Assembly (NCBI GenBank): GCA_900766585.1
Contig: CAAFVV010000026.1
Span: 1 to 41,925, forward strand
Direction: 5' to 3'
Source: Clostridia bacterium
Lineage (GTDB): Bacteria; Bacillota; Clostridia; Oscillospirales; Acutalibacteraceae
Length of the DNA: 41,925 bases
Under the pieces are notes generated by a model. That model saw only the letters and a list, made by a program, of their open reading frames with translations. It did not search any database and had not been told where the DNA came from. This document shows, piece by piece, positions 41,557 to 41,925 of this stretch. A program made the position numbers and the translations under genes. Every line of letters starts with the position of its first letter. Position 1 is the first letter of the stretch.

Positions 41557-41715
41557 CCGGTTATTTGTTTCCGGCATGGGCTTTTTCTCTGAAACAAAAC
41601 GTCCGCTGTTGATCCCGTCTGGGATCGCGGCGGGCGTTTTTTGCTGCCGTCCCGCCGGGCGGCGGGTGCGTCCGGAAGCAAAGGGTAAGCGCGGGATATT
41701 TCGGCACAGGCTTAG

Positions 41716-41925
41716 GCTGGGGGAAAAAGTGCGGTAACGGGGGAGTTATCCACCTTTAAAAAGAATGTGCGCCTGCTGCTGCCGATCGTGCTCGGCATCG
41801 GGCTGGGCTTCCTCGGCATTTCGCGTATCCTCGCCTTTTTCCTCAATACCTATCCGGATCAGTCCGTCTGCCTGTTTGCCGGTCTGATCTTCGGTATGCT
41901 GCCCTCGCTGTTCCGCGAGGCGGGC
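41716..41925 (+). pseudogene. DUF368 membrane protein, 5'-truncated and cut by the window end
   Basis: The frame is open from after TAG 41713 to the window end. STFKKNVRLLLPIVLGIGLG, RILAFFLNTYP and LFAGLIFGMLPSLFREAG match the second and third segments of DUF368 polytopic membrane proteins, which have been linked to polyprenyl-phosphate (lipid carrier) recycling. The first ~60 family residues, including the IIPGVSGGT motif, are absent upstream in any frame I checked. The only in-frame start is GTG 41767, without a ribosome site. Repeat DNA borders the break. It may be a decayed gene, or a real short form with an unusual start; the downstream part is not visible. Confidence 0.6.

Noticed and set aside
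1..41925. CRISPR array, rRNA operon or prophage
   Set aside because: No regularly spaced short repeats, no rRNA sequence and no phage structural genes were seen; the repeats present are palindromic intergenic elements or duplicated coding modules.

Overview
The window looks like chromosomal DNA of a GC-rich Gram-positive anaerobe of the class Clostridia, most likely a gut Oscillospiraceae/Ruminococcaceae relative. The grounds are strong AGGAGG ribosome sites, TTGACA/TATAAT promoters with 17-base spacers, SipW-dependent-type signal peptides, an NPDTG wall anchor, a BlaI/BlaR1-type pair, a TelA-family protein, and dispersed palindromic repeats of a kind common in that group. The assignment is an inference from gene content; no rRNA is present.

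Layout. (1) 1-6167: a tandem array of three surface proteins with SipW-dependent-type signal peptides, TasA-like N-terminal domains and beta-helix-like GGTF/NCTF repeats (the first cut by the window edge), plus a two-helix membrane protein with a Thr/Ala-rich tail. Each of the three is followed by a two-hairpin element whose second stem shows a compensatory base change. (2) 6168-7081: a terminator, a strong promoter, tRNA-Leu(CAG) with encoded CCA and its own terminator, then an AT-richer stretch with a possible broken small gene. (3) 7082-9487: a nucleoside-hydrolase-fold protein and a Gfo/Idh/MocA oxidoreductase, each closed by an intrinsic terminator. (4) 9588-32862: a carbohydrate locus. 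An AraC-type regulator is divergent from a 20 kb gene train with 11-33 base gaps and no terminator I could see until 30831: a large solute-binding protein fused to two lectin-like modules, two permeases, an NHL-propeller/Yip1-like membrane protein, a DUF5696-like lipoprotein, two more permeases, a second solute-binding lipoprotein, two paralogous beta-helix proteins (one a lipoprotein, one without a signal peptide) and a 1522-residue wall-anchored protein with a large internal duplication. A cytoplasmic GH20-like enzyme follows the terminator. There are two importers but no ATPase, so a shared MsmK/UgpC-type ATPase elsewhere is implied. (5) 32863-34860: an AT-richer graveyard of mobile DNA with an AbrB/SpoVT start fragment, a DUF5348 protein, a subtilase fragment and a broken IS481-like transposase. 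(6) 34867-38553: blaI with palindromic operators, a blaR1-like gene cut before its protease domain, a metallophosphoesterase with altered motifs, and a penicillin-binding-protein-5-family protein that has lost all three catalytic motifs, followed by a small membrane protein. (7) 38554-41925: housekeeping rsmA (ksgA) and a TelA-family gene separated by MITE-like repeats, then a 5'-truncated DUF368 coding region running off the end.

Best candidate for an undescribed system: the mirror-arranged pair of ATPase-less importers flanking the NHL-Yip1 and DUF5696 proteins, with the secreted beta-helix, wall-anchored and GH20-like proteins behind it. I read it as a complex-glycan capture and uptake locus; the substrate is unknown, and an N-acetylhexosamine-containing glycan is only suggested by the GH20-like enzyme.
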